DNA of 55,194 bases, from the NCBI GenBank assembly GCA_964453855.1, contig CAYVRN010000011.1, positions 1-55,194 of the forward strand. Direction: 5' to 3'. This stretch comes from JASMHC01 sp964453855 (GTDB lineage: Bacteria; Pseudomonadota; Alphaproteobacteria; Rhodobacterales; Rhodobacteraceae). Position numbers and translations under genes: made by a program. The notes below the pieces were generated by a model. It had not been told where the DNA came from. It saw only the letters and a list, made by a program, of their open reading frames with translations, and did no database searches. Within the stretch, counting starts at the first letter, position 1. Each line of letters begins with the position of its first letter. Shown here one piece after another: positions 32,245 through 40,582 of this stretch.

Positions 32245-32894
32245 AGCCCATGCGTGCTTAACCAATGCGCCACGGCCTGCCCCAAGCGCAAATGGGACGC
32301 GGCTGTCCAATGGATCGGATCCTCGGCACCACCCTCGACGAAATTTTCTGTGTTAAACACGGCAATCTCTTTCACCTGCCCCATGTCCTGCATCGCCTCC
32401 CACAATCCTTCCGAGGCGTTGCGACCACCGGCCCATTCCTCAACACGCTCCCAAGCCGGATCAATCGCCCTTTCGGACAGCGGCGGCGGGCATAGGACGA
32501 AAATGCGCGGCGGGGTCGGGTCATCCCAAATGACCGAGCCACCGCCGACATTGCGGGCCTTTTCGACCAGCGTACCAACATTGTCGGCAATCCGTTTCGC
32601 CGATGGCTGAAAGCGGGCTTTCAGATCATTGGTCCCCAACAGAATCACCACGGCATCCAGCGGCGCGTGACTGCGCAGCGCCGTTTCCAGAAACCGCAAA
32701 CCGTTGTTGGTTTCGCCCATATGCTCGGCATCGTCGTGCACAGTCGTGCGCCCGGGCAGGTTCTCTTCTATCACCTCGACCCCGTCCATATGGCGGCCCA
32801 TGATCACCGGCCAACGCTCTGCCATCCGAACGCCAGAGCCGTCCGCCGGATAGCCCCAGCTGTTCGAATCCCCGTAAACCATGATCCGTTTCAT
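32241..32894 (-). CDS. SGNH/GDSL-family hydrolase (arylesterase-like)
   Basis: 217 aa from ATG 32894 (MKRIMVYGDSNSWG). The nucleophile block GDSNSWG (Ser10) is near the N-terminus, LLGTNDLK supplies the oxyanion Asn, and DPIHWTAASHLRLG near the C-terminus holds the catalytic Asp/His. These are the four blocks of SGNH esterases. DSNSWGYPADG resembles small arylesterases/acyltransferases. No signal peptide is visible, so it probably acts in the cytoplasm. A much longer reading frame extends upstream through gloA but is not credible. It starts 4 nt after gloA, forming a two-gene unit. Confidence 0.9.
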   Translation of the reverse strand: MKRIMVYGDSNSWGYPADGSGVRMAERWPVIMGRHMDGVEVIEENLPGRTTVHDDAEHMGETNNGLRFLETALRSHAPLDAVVILLGTNDLKARFQPSAKRIADNVGTLVEKARNVGGGSVIWDDPTPPRIFVLCPPPLSERAIDPAWERVEEWAGGRNASEGLWEAMQDMGQVKEIAVFNTENFVEGGAEDPIHWTAASHLRLGQAVAHWLSTHGL

Positions 32895-32898
32895 GCGA

Positions 32899-33327
32899 TC
32901 ACCAATGCCCGATGTTTTCCATACTTGTCCAAGGCTCGGCCGGTTCTTGCGCAGTTCCAGCCTGCAACAGTTCGACCGAGATATTGTCGGGCGAGCGCAC
33001 AAACGCCATGCGACCGTCACGCGGGGGGCGGTTGATCGTCACGCCATTGTCCATCAGGTGCTGACAGGTTGCATAGATGTCGTCGACCTCATAGGCCAGA
33101 TGCCCGAAATGGCGGCTGTCGGACGGCAGTTCATCATCTCCATCCCAGTTATAGGTCAATTCAACAGGGCATTCGTGCTGTCCCGGAGGGGACATGAAAA
33201 TCAGCGTGAAACGCCCCTGCTCGCTTTCAAAACGGCGTGTTTCTTCAAGCCCCAAAAGCCGGTAGAACGCCATCGACGCCTCAAGATCTTTGACCCGAAC
33301 CATCGTGTGTAGATATTTGATACCCAT
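32899..33327 (-). CDS. gloA: Lactoylglutathione lyase (glyoxalase I)
   Basis: A 142-aa VOC-fold metalloenzyme that converts the methylglyoxal-glutathione hemithioacetal to S-lactoylglutathione. The metal ligands align with E. coli GloA: His7 (YLHTMVRV), Glu56 (CPVELTYNW), His76 (FGHLAYEV) and Glu119 (ISVELLQ). ATG 33327 has ACGGAGG 6-7 nt upstream; a longer frame to 33384 is unlikely. The SGNH hydrolase follows immediately. Confidence 0.93.
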   Translation of the reverse strand: MGIKYLHTMVRVKDLEASMAFYRLLGLEETRRFESEQGRFTLIFMSPPGQHECPVELTYNWDGDDELPSDSRHFGHLAYEVDDIYATCQHLMDNGVTINRPPRDGRMAFVRSPDNISVELLQAGTAQEPAEPWTSMENIGHW

Positions 33328-33467
33328 GTTTTCCTCCGTATGCGTTGGGCGCAGATTAAACAGACTGTCGGGCTTGTCTAGCATTCAGGCGAAAAGCGGG
33401 AAAATCACCAATCTTGGACTAGCAAACCGCAATACCTAGCGGTAGTCTATCATTCCAACACAAGACC

Positions 33468-34304
33468 ATGGGGGTTGCCTTGCATCAGTATTTGTCTGCA
33501 CTTCAGACTGTTCTTGACCACGGCGTTCGGTCCACGGACCGCACCGGAACGGGCACGATTTCGTATTTCGGAATGCAGTGCCGCTATTCCTTGGCCGATG
33601 GCTTCCCTTTGGTGACAACGAAAAAACTGCACCTGCGGTCGATCATTCACGAACTACTTTGGTTTCTGGCCGGTGATACGAATATCAAATACCTGAAAGA
33701 TAACGGTGTTTCGATCTGGGACGAATGGGCCGACGAAAACGGTGATCTGGGTCCGGTGTATGGGCACCAATGGCGCCATTTTCCGAAAGTCAGCAAAACC
33801 GACGACGCGCAGGCGAAATTTTTGCTGGGCGAAGTGGACCAGATCACCAATCTTGTCGAGATGATCCGCAAGACCCCCGACAGCCGCCGCCTGATCGTTT
33901 CAGCCTGGAACCCGGGAGAGGTCGATCAGATGGCCCTGCCCCCCTGTCATACCCTGTGGCAGGTGCGCATTCTGGACGGCAAGTTGCATTTGCAGCTGTA
34001 TCAGCGGTCTGCCGATATGTTCCTTGGCGTGCCGTTCAATATCGCCTCATACGCGTTGCTGGCTGTCATGCTGGCCCATGTCACAGGATACGAACCCGGT
34101 GATTTCGTGCATACGATGGGGGATGCGCATATCTATCTGAACCATCTGGATCAGGTGAACGAACAACTGTCACGCAGCCCGCGCCCCTTGCCAAAGGTCG
34201 AACTGGCGCGCGATGTGTCGTCGATTTTCGACTTCCGCTATGACGATTTCAGCTTTCCGGGCTACGATCCTCTGCCCGCGATCAAAGCCCCTGTTGCGGT
34301 GTAA
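33468..34304 (+). CDS. thyA: Thymidylate synthase
   Basis: A 278-aa enzyme methylating dUMP to dTMP with methylenetetrahydrofolate, yielding dihydrofolate. RSTDRTGTGT, TTKKLHLRSIIHELLWFL, the catalytic-Cys motif ALPPCHTLW (Cys160) and LYQRSADMFLGVPFNIASYA are all present. The family N-terminus usually reads M(H/K)QYL, so translation may start at TTG 33480, which has GGGGG about 6 nt upstream, giving 274 aa; I keep ATG 33468. folA follows 3 nt later, so the two act as a dTMP/folate unit. Confidence 0.96.
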   Translation: MGVALHQYLSALQTVLDHGVRSTDRTGTGTISYFGMQCRYSLADGFPLVTTKKLHLRSIIHELLWFLAGDTNIKYLKDNGVSIWDEWADENGDLGPVYGHQWRHFPKVSKTDDAQAKFLLGEVDQITNLVEMIRKTPDSRRLIVSAWNPGEVDQMALPPCHTLWQVRILDGKLHLQLYQRSADMFLGVPFNIASYALLAVMLAHVTGYEPGDFVHTMGDAHIYLNHLDQVNEQLSRSPRPLPKVELARDVSSIFDFRYDDFSFPGYDPLPAIKAPVAV

Positions 34305-34307
34305 AAG

Positions 34308-34787
34308 ATGCTGACCCTGATCGTCGCCCGCGCCCGCAACCATGCTATTGGAAAAGGCAATGACATCCCTTGGCATGCCCCCGAAGACCTTAAAATGTTC
34401 CAAAGAGAAACCTTGGGGGGTGCCGTCATCATGGGCCGCCGCACTTGGGAAAGCCTGCCGTTCAAGCCGTTGAAAAACCGCCTGAACGTCGTGGTGTCGC
34501 GCGATCTGTCACTCACGGATATCGTGTGTGGGTCCGTTCAAGAAGCTGTACAGACCTGCTATGCGCAAGGCTATAACCGGGTCTACGGGATCGGCGGAGA
34601 AACGATTTACCGCGATCTTCTGCCACTGGCGGACCGTCTGATGTTGACCGAAGTAGACCTTGAAATAGCAGAGGCCGATGCCTTTTTTCCCGAATTCGAT
34701 GAAGCCGCATGGGAAGAAGTGGCGACCTACGATGTGCGCGCCGCTGATCCGGCCTGTCAGCTTCGGGAACTTATTCGCAAGCGTTAA
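34308..34787 (+). CDS. folA: Dihydrofolate reductase
   Basis: 159 aa, the standard size. It reduces dihydrofolate to tetrahydrofolate with NADPH, recycling the product of thyA next door. The active-site block DIPWHAPEDLKMF places the catalytic acid at Asp27; MGRRTWESLP and YGIGGETIYRDLLPLADRLMLTEV complete the family pattern. It begins 3 nt after the thyA stop. An intergenic repeat starts 2 nt after its own stop. Confidence 0.96.
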   Translation: MLTLIVARARNHAIGKGNDIPWHAPEDLKMFQRETLGGAVIMGRRTWESLPFKPLKNRLNVVVSRDLSLTDIVCGSVQEAVQTCYAQGYNRVYGIGGETIYRDLLPLADRLMLTEVDLEIAEADAFFPEFDEAAWEEVATYDVRAADPACQLRELIRKR

Positions 34788-34789
34788 GA

Positions 34790-35038
34790 CAATTGCCCCA
34801 ACACAATCACCCCACGCGGATCACATCCGGCAGGGGTCGTGTTGATAAAGGTATCGTAAAAGGTGGCGGGCCCGCCGGTTGGTCGTGCTTGTCCTGCCAG
34901 TTCACGGGGGTTTTCCCCGCACCTGTCGATATCTGCGGTGGTCTGGCTGATCCCTCACATCCTCGCTTTCGCTAGCTACAGATCAACGGTCTTCCACGAT
35001 GTGCATGCGGGAAGGGTTTTAGCGGGCGAGGTGTTAAG
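34790..35038 (+). repeat. Dispersed intergenic repeat, copy 2
   Basis: About 249 bp starting CAATTGCCCC two bases after folA. It is colinear with 22955-23180 and in the same orientation relative to the preceding gene. The palindrome GGCGGGCCCGCC is at 34865-34876, the CATCCTCGCT...CGCTAGC block at 34958-34976, and GTGCATGCG at 35001-35009. No coding potential is seen. Confidence 0.75.
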
Positions 35039-35071
35039 GGCTGGTTTGGCCTCCGTACGGCGGCCTGACGT

Positions 35072-35090
35072 GAAATCTTGAAAAGATTTC
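35072..35090 (-). terminator. Hairpin downstream of recN (distal)
   Basis: GAAATCTT and AAGATTTC form a perfect 8-bp stem with a 3-nt loop. It is the second of two stacked hairpins after recN, both containing TCTTGAAAAGA on the minus strand. Confidence 0.6.
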
Positions 35091-35095
35091 ATCCC

Positions 35096-35116
35096 CGCAT
35101 TCTTTTCAAGAATGCG
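35096..35116 (-). terminator. Hairpin immediately after recN (proximal)
   Basis: CGCATTCTT and AAGAATGCG form a perfect 9-bp stem with a 3-nt loop, one base past the recN stop. Probable transcription end or mRNA-protecting hairpin. Confidence 0.65.
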
Positions 35117-35117
35117 T

Positions 35118-36767
35118 TTACCCGTTCAGCAAGACCTGAGCCGCTGTTCTGGCTGCGTCGGTGACCGTATCGCCCGAAATCATACGCGCCAGTTCATCGA
35201 CCCGCTCGTCTTCATCCAAAGGCAACACGCGGGTCAGGGTTTTGCCACCCTCGACCGATTTGGCCACCTGCCAGTGATGCGCGCCTTGCGCGGCGACCTG
35301 CGGTGAATGGGTGACGACCAGCACCTGACTGCCCTCGGCCAAGGCTTTCAGGCGACGCCCCACGGCATCCGCGGTGGCCCCGCCCACGCCGCGGTCGATC
35401 TCGTCAAAAATCATTGTGACGCCGGCTACATCAGCCGAAAGACAAACCTTGAGCGCCAACAGAAAGCGGCTGAGTTCACCGCCTGACGCGATTTTTGCCA
35501 ACGGCCCCGCGGGCGCTCCGGGGTTGGTAGCGACTGTAAAGGTCACATCATCCACGCCCGACGGTCCGGCCGCCGCTTCACAGATCTCGGTTAGGAATAC
35601 GGCGCGATCCATTTTGAGTGGAGCCAGTTCCGCCATCACCGCCTGATCGAGTTTTCCCGATGCGTCGCGACGCGCGGCAGACAAGGCCTGAGATGCGGCA
35701 TCGTAGGCCGCTTGGGCAGTTCTAACGGCCATCTGAGCGTCATTAAGATGCTCTTCGCCCTTTTCAATCCGGTCCAGACGGCCCCGCAGTTCATGCTGCA
35801 ATCCTGCAAGAGCATCAGGGGAAACCTGATGTTTGCGCGCCAATCCACGCAAAGCGAAAAGGCGTTCTTCTACCTCTTCCAGCTCATGCGGGTTAAAGGA
35901 CAAGCCATCCAGACAGTCTTCGACACCTTGCTGCGCTTCGCCCAGTTCCACCATTGCGCGGCCTAAAGCGGCAATCGCCTCTTCCAGACGACCTTCGGCT
36001 TTATCAGCGGAATCCTCTAGCCAGCGTAGGGCATCGCCCATAGCGCCCTCGGCCCCGTCACCGCCTAAAGCCTGATGCGCGCGCGAGATGTCTTCGCGAA
36101 TCCGCTCGGCCGACTGCATCAGGCGACGGCGGGCATCTAGCGCTTCATCTTCGCCTTCTTCCGGGGCCAGCGCATCCAGTTCCGCAACCGCATGACGCAG
36201 GAAATCTTCCTCTGCCTTGGCTTCGGTCATGCGGGTTTGCAGGTCTGCCAGCGCTTTGCGCGCCGCTGACAGGTCAGCCCAGGCACTGCGTACTTTAGAA
36301 ACCTGCGTTTCAAGCCCACCGAACGCATCCAGCAAATCGCGGTGGTGGCGCGGATTCAAAAGCCCGCGGTCATCGTGTTGGCCATGCAACTCGATCAGTG
36401 TCTCGGACAGTGCCCGCAGCACCTCGCCCGAGCAGCGGCGGTCATTGACCCACGCGGTTTTGCGCCCGTCGCGGGTGTTGATACGGCGCAGGATCAGCGT
36501 GTCTTCACAAGTGATTCCGGCCTCGTTCAGAACAGCGCGTGCAGGATGATCGTGGGACAGTGCAAACTCGGCAATCACCGCGCCCTGCTCGGCGCCTTCG
36601 CGCACGAGTTCGGCGCGCCCACGCCATCCCAGCACGAACCCAAGGCTATCAAGCAAAATGGATTTCCCCGCCCCGGTTTCGCCGGTCAGAACATTCAGTC
36701 CCGGCTGAAAGGCAAGCTCCAGCCGGTCGATGATCAGAATGTCCCGGATTTCGAGACCCAAAAGCAT
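35118..36767 (-). CDS. recN: DNA repair protein RecN
   Basis: A 549-aa SMC-like ATPase in double-strand break repair. Walker A TGETGAGKSILLDSLGFVLG begins near residue 28. Two long helical/coiled-coil stretches (about 150-370) flank the centre, and the C-terminus has LAKIASGGELSRFLLALK (signature) and TMIFDEIDRGVGGATADAVG (Walker B). The length is normal. It is the last gene of the minus-strand series, 24 nt after bamD, and is followed by two hairpins. Confidence 0.96.
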   Translation of the reverse strand: MLLGLEIRDILIIDRLELAFQPGLNVLTGETGAGKSILLDSLGFVLGWRGRAELVREGAEQGAVIAEFALSHDHPARAVLNEAGITCEDTLILRRINTRDGRKTAWVNDRRCSGEVLRALSETLIELHGQHDDRGLLNPRHHRDLLDAFGGLETQVSKVRSAWADLSAARKALADLQTRMTEAKAEEDFLRHAVAELDALAPEEGEDEALDARRRLMQSAERIREDISRAHQALGGDGAEGAMGDALRWLEDSADKAEGRLEEAIAALGRAMVELGEAQQGVEDCLDGLSFNPHELEEVEERLFALRGLARKHQVSPDALAGLQHELRGRLDRIEKGEEHLNDAQMAVRTAQAAYDAASQALSAARRDASGKLDQAVMAELAPLKMDRAVFLTEICEAAAGPSGVDDVTFTVATNPGAPAGPLAKIASGGELSRFLLALKVCLSADVAGVTMIFDEIDRGVGGATADAVGRRLKALAEGSQVLVVTHSPQVAAQGAHHWQVAKSVEGGKTLTRVLPLDEDERVDELARMISGDTVTDAARTAAQVLLNG

Positions 36768-36791
36768 GCTACGCCCTCCGGTCCTGACCGA

Positions 36792-37634
36792 TTACAGCCA
36801 GTTCCCTTTGATCGTCTGGCTATAGATGCGCGACAACCACCCCGAACCGCTGTTTCCGGCGGCAAGCCCCTCGGAGTTGAGCAGCACCATGGCATCTGCG
36901 TACCATTCGCTTTCCGCAAAGTCTTGCTGCAAAATGGCTGCGGCGGATTGCGCTTCGCCATTCAGACCAAGAGACAGGTTCGCTTCGACCAAGCGGTAAA
37001 GCGCTTCTGGCGTGTGGCGAGTGGTCTGGAAGTCTTCTACGACGACTTTGAAACGGTTGATCGCGGCGGTGTAATCGCCACGTCCCAGATAGAACCGCCC
37101 AACTTCCATTTCCTTGCCAGCCAGATGGTCGAATGCCAAATCAAACTTAGGTTTGGCTTCCTCGGCATAGGGGCTGTTCGGGTAGAACTCGATCACTTTT
37201 CGCAATTCTTGCAGCGCATTGATTGTCAGTCCGCGATCGCGGCCAATGTCGTAGATCTGGTCATAGTAGCTAAGAGCCACCAGATACTGCGCCTTCGCGG
37301 CGTCCTCCATCGTGGGGTAGAAGGTCAGGTACCGCTGGGCCGATGCGCGGCTGGCGTCAAACTTGCCGGCCTGATGCAGCGCGTCGGCCTGCATGATCAA
37401 GCCCTTGCTGGCCCAATCAGAATAAGGGAACAGGCGCTCGATGTCGCCGAAATAGCTTGCAGCGTCTTCCTGCTTACCACGTGCCAGTGCATTTTCGCCA
37501 GTTTGGTAAATCTGCTCGGCACTCATTTCCTCGATCGAGATGGTCGGGGTCAGGTTTGGAACCGCACTACACGCGGTCAGCAGCGAAACCGAGATCACAA
37601 ATCCTGCGCGGGTAAGAAATGCCTTGCCTGTCAT
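36792..37634 (-). CDS. bamD: Outer membrane protein assembly factor BamD
   Basis: A 280-aa lipoprotein. The signal peptide ends in lipobox LLTAC with lipidated Cys22, followed by tetratricopeptide repeats (AEQIYQTGENALARGKQEDAA, SPYAEEAKPKFDLAFDHLAG). BamD is an essential subunit of the complex that folds beta-barrel proteins into the outer membrane. The DIERLFPYSDWASKGLIMQA block is typical. It lies between lpxC and recN, an order often seen in alphaproteobacteria. The spacer to lpxC is about 107 nt. Confidence 0.94.
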   Translation of the reverse strand: MTGKAFLTRAGFVISVSLLTACSAVPNLTPTISIEEMSAEQIYQTGENALARGKQEDAASYFGDIERLFPYSDWASKGLIMQADALHQAGKFDASRASAQRYLTFYPTMEDAAKAQYLVALSYYDQIYDIGRDRGLTINALQELRKVIEFYPNSPYAEEAKPKFDLAFDHLAGKEMEVGRFYLGRGDYTAAINRFKVVVEDFQTTRHTPEALYRLVEANLSLGLNGEAQSAAAILQQDFAESEWYADAMVLLNSEGLAAGNSGSGWLSRIYSQTIKGNWL

Positions 37635-37741
37635 CGAATGCTTATCCTTGTGCGACCAGCCACTTTTAGACCGATATATAGGATCGTCCTAGCACAGAAA
37701 AATCCGGTGCAAAATCACTTTGGAAAGATTTTGGTAACCAA

Positions 37742-38662
37742 TCAGGCGACGGCGCAAATATCCGCCAGATTTACACCGGCTCCGGGCAAGTTTGCCTGCT
37801 GTTCGGCGGTGAGTGACTTAAGCTGCCATGCATTTTCATCGGCAAACAATGCACGTAGCAGTGTGTTTGTCATCGCGTGACCTGATTTATGACCGACATA
37901 ACGGCCCAGAATGGGCGCGCCTGCCAAAGCCAGATCCCCCAAAGCGTCCAGCATTTTGTGGCGCACAGGTTCATCCTTGTGCCGCAAACCACCGGGGCTA
38001 AGCACATTGTCACCGTCAAACACCACCGCGTTGCGAGTCGTCCCACCCAAGGCAAGGCCCTGTGCGCGCATCGCATCCACGTCCGACTGCCGACAGAAGG
38101 TCCGGCTGTCGCAAAGTTCCCGTGCGAAAGCGCCGTTGGCAAGGCTCATACTACGGGTCTGACGACCGATGGCGGCTTCGTTGAAGTCGATGGAAAAATC
38201 GATTTCCAAGCAATCCGAAGGTTCCAGACGTGCAAAAGCATCGCCATTACGGATTTCCACTGTTTTTAACACCTCGACCGCCTGTAGCGGAGATGACAGC
38301 GTTTTCAGGCCCGTGTTGATCAGCTTACGCACAAACGGCAGAGCCGATCCATCGAGAATTGGAACCTCGGGGCCATCGATCAGAATAAGCGCGTTATGCA
38401 CTCCACAGCCAGACAACGCCGCCATGATATGTTCAACTGTCGACACGGACACGCCTTCGGCATTTAGAAGACGCGAGCATAGCGGGCTGCGGTCTACCAA
38501 ATCCCAGCGGGCGGGCAGACGGGCGTCTGTCCCTTTCACATCAGTTCGTGTGAACAAGATGCCATGGTCAGCCGGGGCTGGGCAGATTTCCATGACCGCA
38601 GGGCGACCCGAATGCAATCCGGTGCCTTTAAATACGATCGAATGTCTTAGTGTCGTCTGCAA
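37742..38662 (-). CDS. lpxC: UDP-3-O-acyl-N-acetylglucosamine deacetylase
   Basis: A 306-aa zinc deacetylase, the committed step of lipid A synthesis. VSTVEHIMAALSG carries zinc ligand His78, PVRHKMLDALGDLALAG the other zinc His and Asp, and GHKSGHAMTN the catalytic His. I choose TTG 38662 because it gives the family N-terminus MQTTLRHSI and has GGGGA 6 nt upstream; an in-frame TTG at 38674 lacks a ribosome site. A rare start codon may keep expression low. An intrinsic terminator separates it from ftsZ upstream, so it probably has its own promoter. Confidence 0.95.
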   Translation of the reverse strand: MQTTLRHSIVFKGTGLHSGRPAVMEICPAPADHGILFTRTDVKGTDARLPARWDLVDRSPLCSRLLNAEGVSVSTVEHIMAALSGCGVHNALILIDGPEVPILDGSALPFVRKLINTGLKTLSSPLQAVEVLKTVEIRNGDAFARLEPSDCLEIDFSIDFNEAAIGRQTRSMSLANGAFARELCDSRTFCRQSDVDAMRAQGLALGGTTRNAVVFDGDNVLSPGGLRHKDEPVRHKMLDALGDLALAGAPILGRYVGHKSGHAMTNTLLRALFADENAWQLKSLTAEQQANLPGAGVNLADICAVA

Positions 38663-38797
38663 TCTGGTCCCCAAAAAAGGCGCTGGCTGAGTGACGCGAA
38701 CGTAATCGGTCTAAACGTTTGGCCAAATTCTCTCAATTCAATCTTTGTAACCGACTGAAACATGGGCTCAAATACGTCGGCAAAGTTCCGCCGAAGC

Positions 38798-38827
38798 AAA
38801 AAGGCCGCCCGAAAGGACGGCCTTTTT
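38798..38827. terminator. Strong intrinsic terminator between ftsZ and lpxC
   Basis: AAAAAGGCCG and CGGCCTTTTT pair around a short GC region with a GAAA-containing loop, with A and T runs on both sides, so it can act in either direction. It ends 19 nt past the ftsZ stop and marks the end of the dcw transcript. Confidence 0.85.
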
Positions 38828-38845
38828 ACAAATTTTATCAGTAAT

Positions 38846-40411
38846 TTAGTTCGCCTGACGACGCAGGAAGGCCGGAATTTCAACGCGGTCGTCTTCTTGC
38901 GGATAGTTATCAACATCTTCGTCATACTGCTGCACCGGCGGCTGGCGACGCTGGAATTCCGGCTGGCGCTCGGCGGCGGCATGACCCGACATCCGGTTGA
39001 TCAGCGAGTTTATTCCGAAACGCGGGCGCGGCTCGGCGACCGGTTGCGGCGCCTGAATCGGGGCTGCTTGGCGCGGCTGATACTCGGCTGCTTCCGGCAC
39101 TTTGTTCACCGCACGCTTCAGACGATCAAGTGTTTCAGGCGAAGGCTGACCGGCCACGCGCGCTTGAGGCTGAGGCCGGTAAGCAGGTTGCGGCTGGTAT
39201 GCAGGCGTGTGATCTTCGGCAAAGATATCTTCTGCCTGTTCCGCTGCAACTTCGGCGGCTTCCTCTTCTGCCAGACGATCAAAGAAGTTCGCATTTTGGG
39301 CTTCGACCTCGGTCGGCTCTTCCAAATATGCAGCAGGCGCCAGCTCTTCGATTTCTTCCGCCGCCACTTCGATTTTTTCCTCGACCTGAGGCTCAAGCGG
39401 TTTGGCCAGGGTGCGGCGCGGGGCCGGAGTATCTTGGACCATTTCGCTGGCGTCGATGCCGGTGGCCACGACGCTGACGCGCATTTTGCCTTCCATGTCC
39501 GGATCAAGGGTCGAGCCGACGATGATATTCGCGTCTGCGTCGACCTCTTCGCGGATGCGGTTTGCCGCCTCGTCGAGTTCGAACAGTGTAAGATCGTATG
39601 CACCGGTGATGTTGATCAAAACGCCCTTCGCGCCGCGCAAGCTGATTTCGTCCAGCAGCGGGTTGGCAATGGCTTGCTCGGCGGCTTGAATGGCGCGATC
39701 TTCGCCCTCGGCCTCGCCTGTGCCCATCATGGCTTTGCCCATTTCGTCCATGACAGCGCGGACGTCAGCAAAGTCGAGGTTAATCAGGCCTGGGCGAACC
39801 ATCAGATCGGTCACACCTTTGACGCCCTGATACAGTACGTCGTCAGCCATGCTAAAGGCTTCGGTAAAGGTGGTGCGTTCGTTAGCAAGGCGGAACAGGT
39901 TCTGGTTGGGAATGATGATCAGCGTGTCGACCACCTTTTGCAGCGCTTCAACACCGGCCTCGGCCTGACGCATGCGCTTGGCACCTTCGAACTGGAAAGG
40001 TTTGGTGACAACACCGACGGTCAAGACACCCAGTTCACGGGCCGCCTGCGCAATGATCGGAGCCGCACCTGTTCCGGTGCCGCCGCCCATACCGGCAGTT
40101 ATAAAGCACATATGCGAGCCAGCCAAATGGTCGACAATCTGTTCGATACTTTCTTCGGCCGCTGCAGCACCAACTTCAAATCGGGCCCCCGCTCCAAGAC
40201 CTTCGGTGACCTTCAGGCCCATCTGGATCTTGTGCGGTGCGCGGTTCTGCTGAAGCGCCTGCGCGTCGGTATTCGCCACAACGAAGTCTGCGCCTTCGAG
40301 GTTTTTGTCGATCATGTTGTTGACGGCATTGCCGCCCGCGCCGCCCACACCAAACACGGTGATACGTGGCTTAAGCTCTTCCTGGCCCGGAAGGGAGAGG
40401 TTTAAAGTCAT
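38846..40411 (-). CDS. ftsZ: Cell division protein FtsZ
   Basis: A 521-aa tubulin-like GTPase forming the division ring. ITVFGVGGAGGNAVNNM opens the domain and the tubulin signature GMGGGTGTGAAP is near residue 108. A long proline- and glutamine-rich linker (about 330-500) is typical of alphaproteobacteria, and the C-terminal peptide EIPAFLRRQAN binds FtsA and other partners. The start is ATG 40411 (MTLNLSLPGQ); a longer frame to 40522 runs through the spacer and is not credible. It is separated from ftsA by 171 nt holding a palindrome. Confidence 0.97.
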   Translation of the reverse strand: MTLNLSLPGQEELKPRITVFGVGGAGGNAVNNMIDKNLEGADFVVANTDAQALQQNRAPHKIQMGLKVTEGLGAGARFEVGAAAAEESIEQIVDHLAGSHMCFITAGMGGGTGTGAAPIIAQAARELGVLTVGVVTKPFQFEGAKRMRQAEAGVEALQKVVDTLIIIPNQNLFRLANERTTFTEAFSMADDVLYQGVKGVTDLMVRPGLINLDFADVRAVMDEMGKAMMGTGEAEGEDRAIQAAEQAIANPLLDEISLRGAKGVLINITGAYDLTLFELDEAANRIREEVDADANIIVGSTLDPDMEGKMRVSVVATGIDASEMVQDTPAPRRTLAKPLEPQVEEKIEVAAEEIEELAPAAYLEEPTEVEAQNANFFDRLAEEEAAEVAAEQAEDIFAEDHTPAYQPQPAYRPQPQARVAGQPSPETLDRLKRAVNKVPEAAEYQPRQAAPIQAPQPVAEPRPRFGINSLINRMSGHAAAERQPEFQRRQPPVQQYDEDVDNYPQEDDRVEIPAFLRRQAN

Positions 40412-40548
40412 AACTGGTTCCGCCTGCTGTTTAGACCTTAAACGGTCTTTTGCTGCCTTATATCTATGCAGAATAACCAGATTCCCTGCGAACGTCATCC
40501 AAAAAACGCCAAATAGCCACAAAATCTGGAAGGATTATGCGGCTACCT

Positions 40549-40562
40549 AGCGAAATTTCGCT
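40549..40562. promoter_or_regulatory. 14-bp perfect palindrome in the ftsA-ftsZ spacer
   Basis: AGCGAAATTTCGCT lies 20 nt past the ftsA stop. No T-run follows on the minus strand, so a protein-binding site or a weak attenuator is more likely than a full terminator. An ftsZ promoter may also lie in this spacer. Confidence 0.4.
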
Positions 40563-40582
40563 TATTTTGCGAGATGTTGTGG

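Noticed and set aside
32895..33020. N-terminal extension of the SGNH hydrolase through gloA
   Set aside because: The extension overlaps gloA, is unlike any SGNH start, and MKRIMVYGDS at 32894 is the natural N-terminus.
34793..35306. Short frames in and around repeat copy 2
   Set aside because: They fall in the repeat or opposite recN and lack any coding signature; the paired copy at 22955 does not preserve a frame.
36342..37880. 512-codon plus-strand frame across recN, bamD and lpxC
   Set aside because: It crosses three well-supported genes and a spacer and has no recognisable domain.
38762..40405. 547-codon plus-strand frame opposite ftsZ
   Set aside because: It is the antisense of the intact ftsZ and begins inside the intrinsic terminator region.
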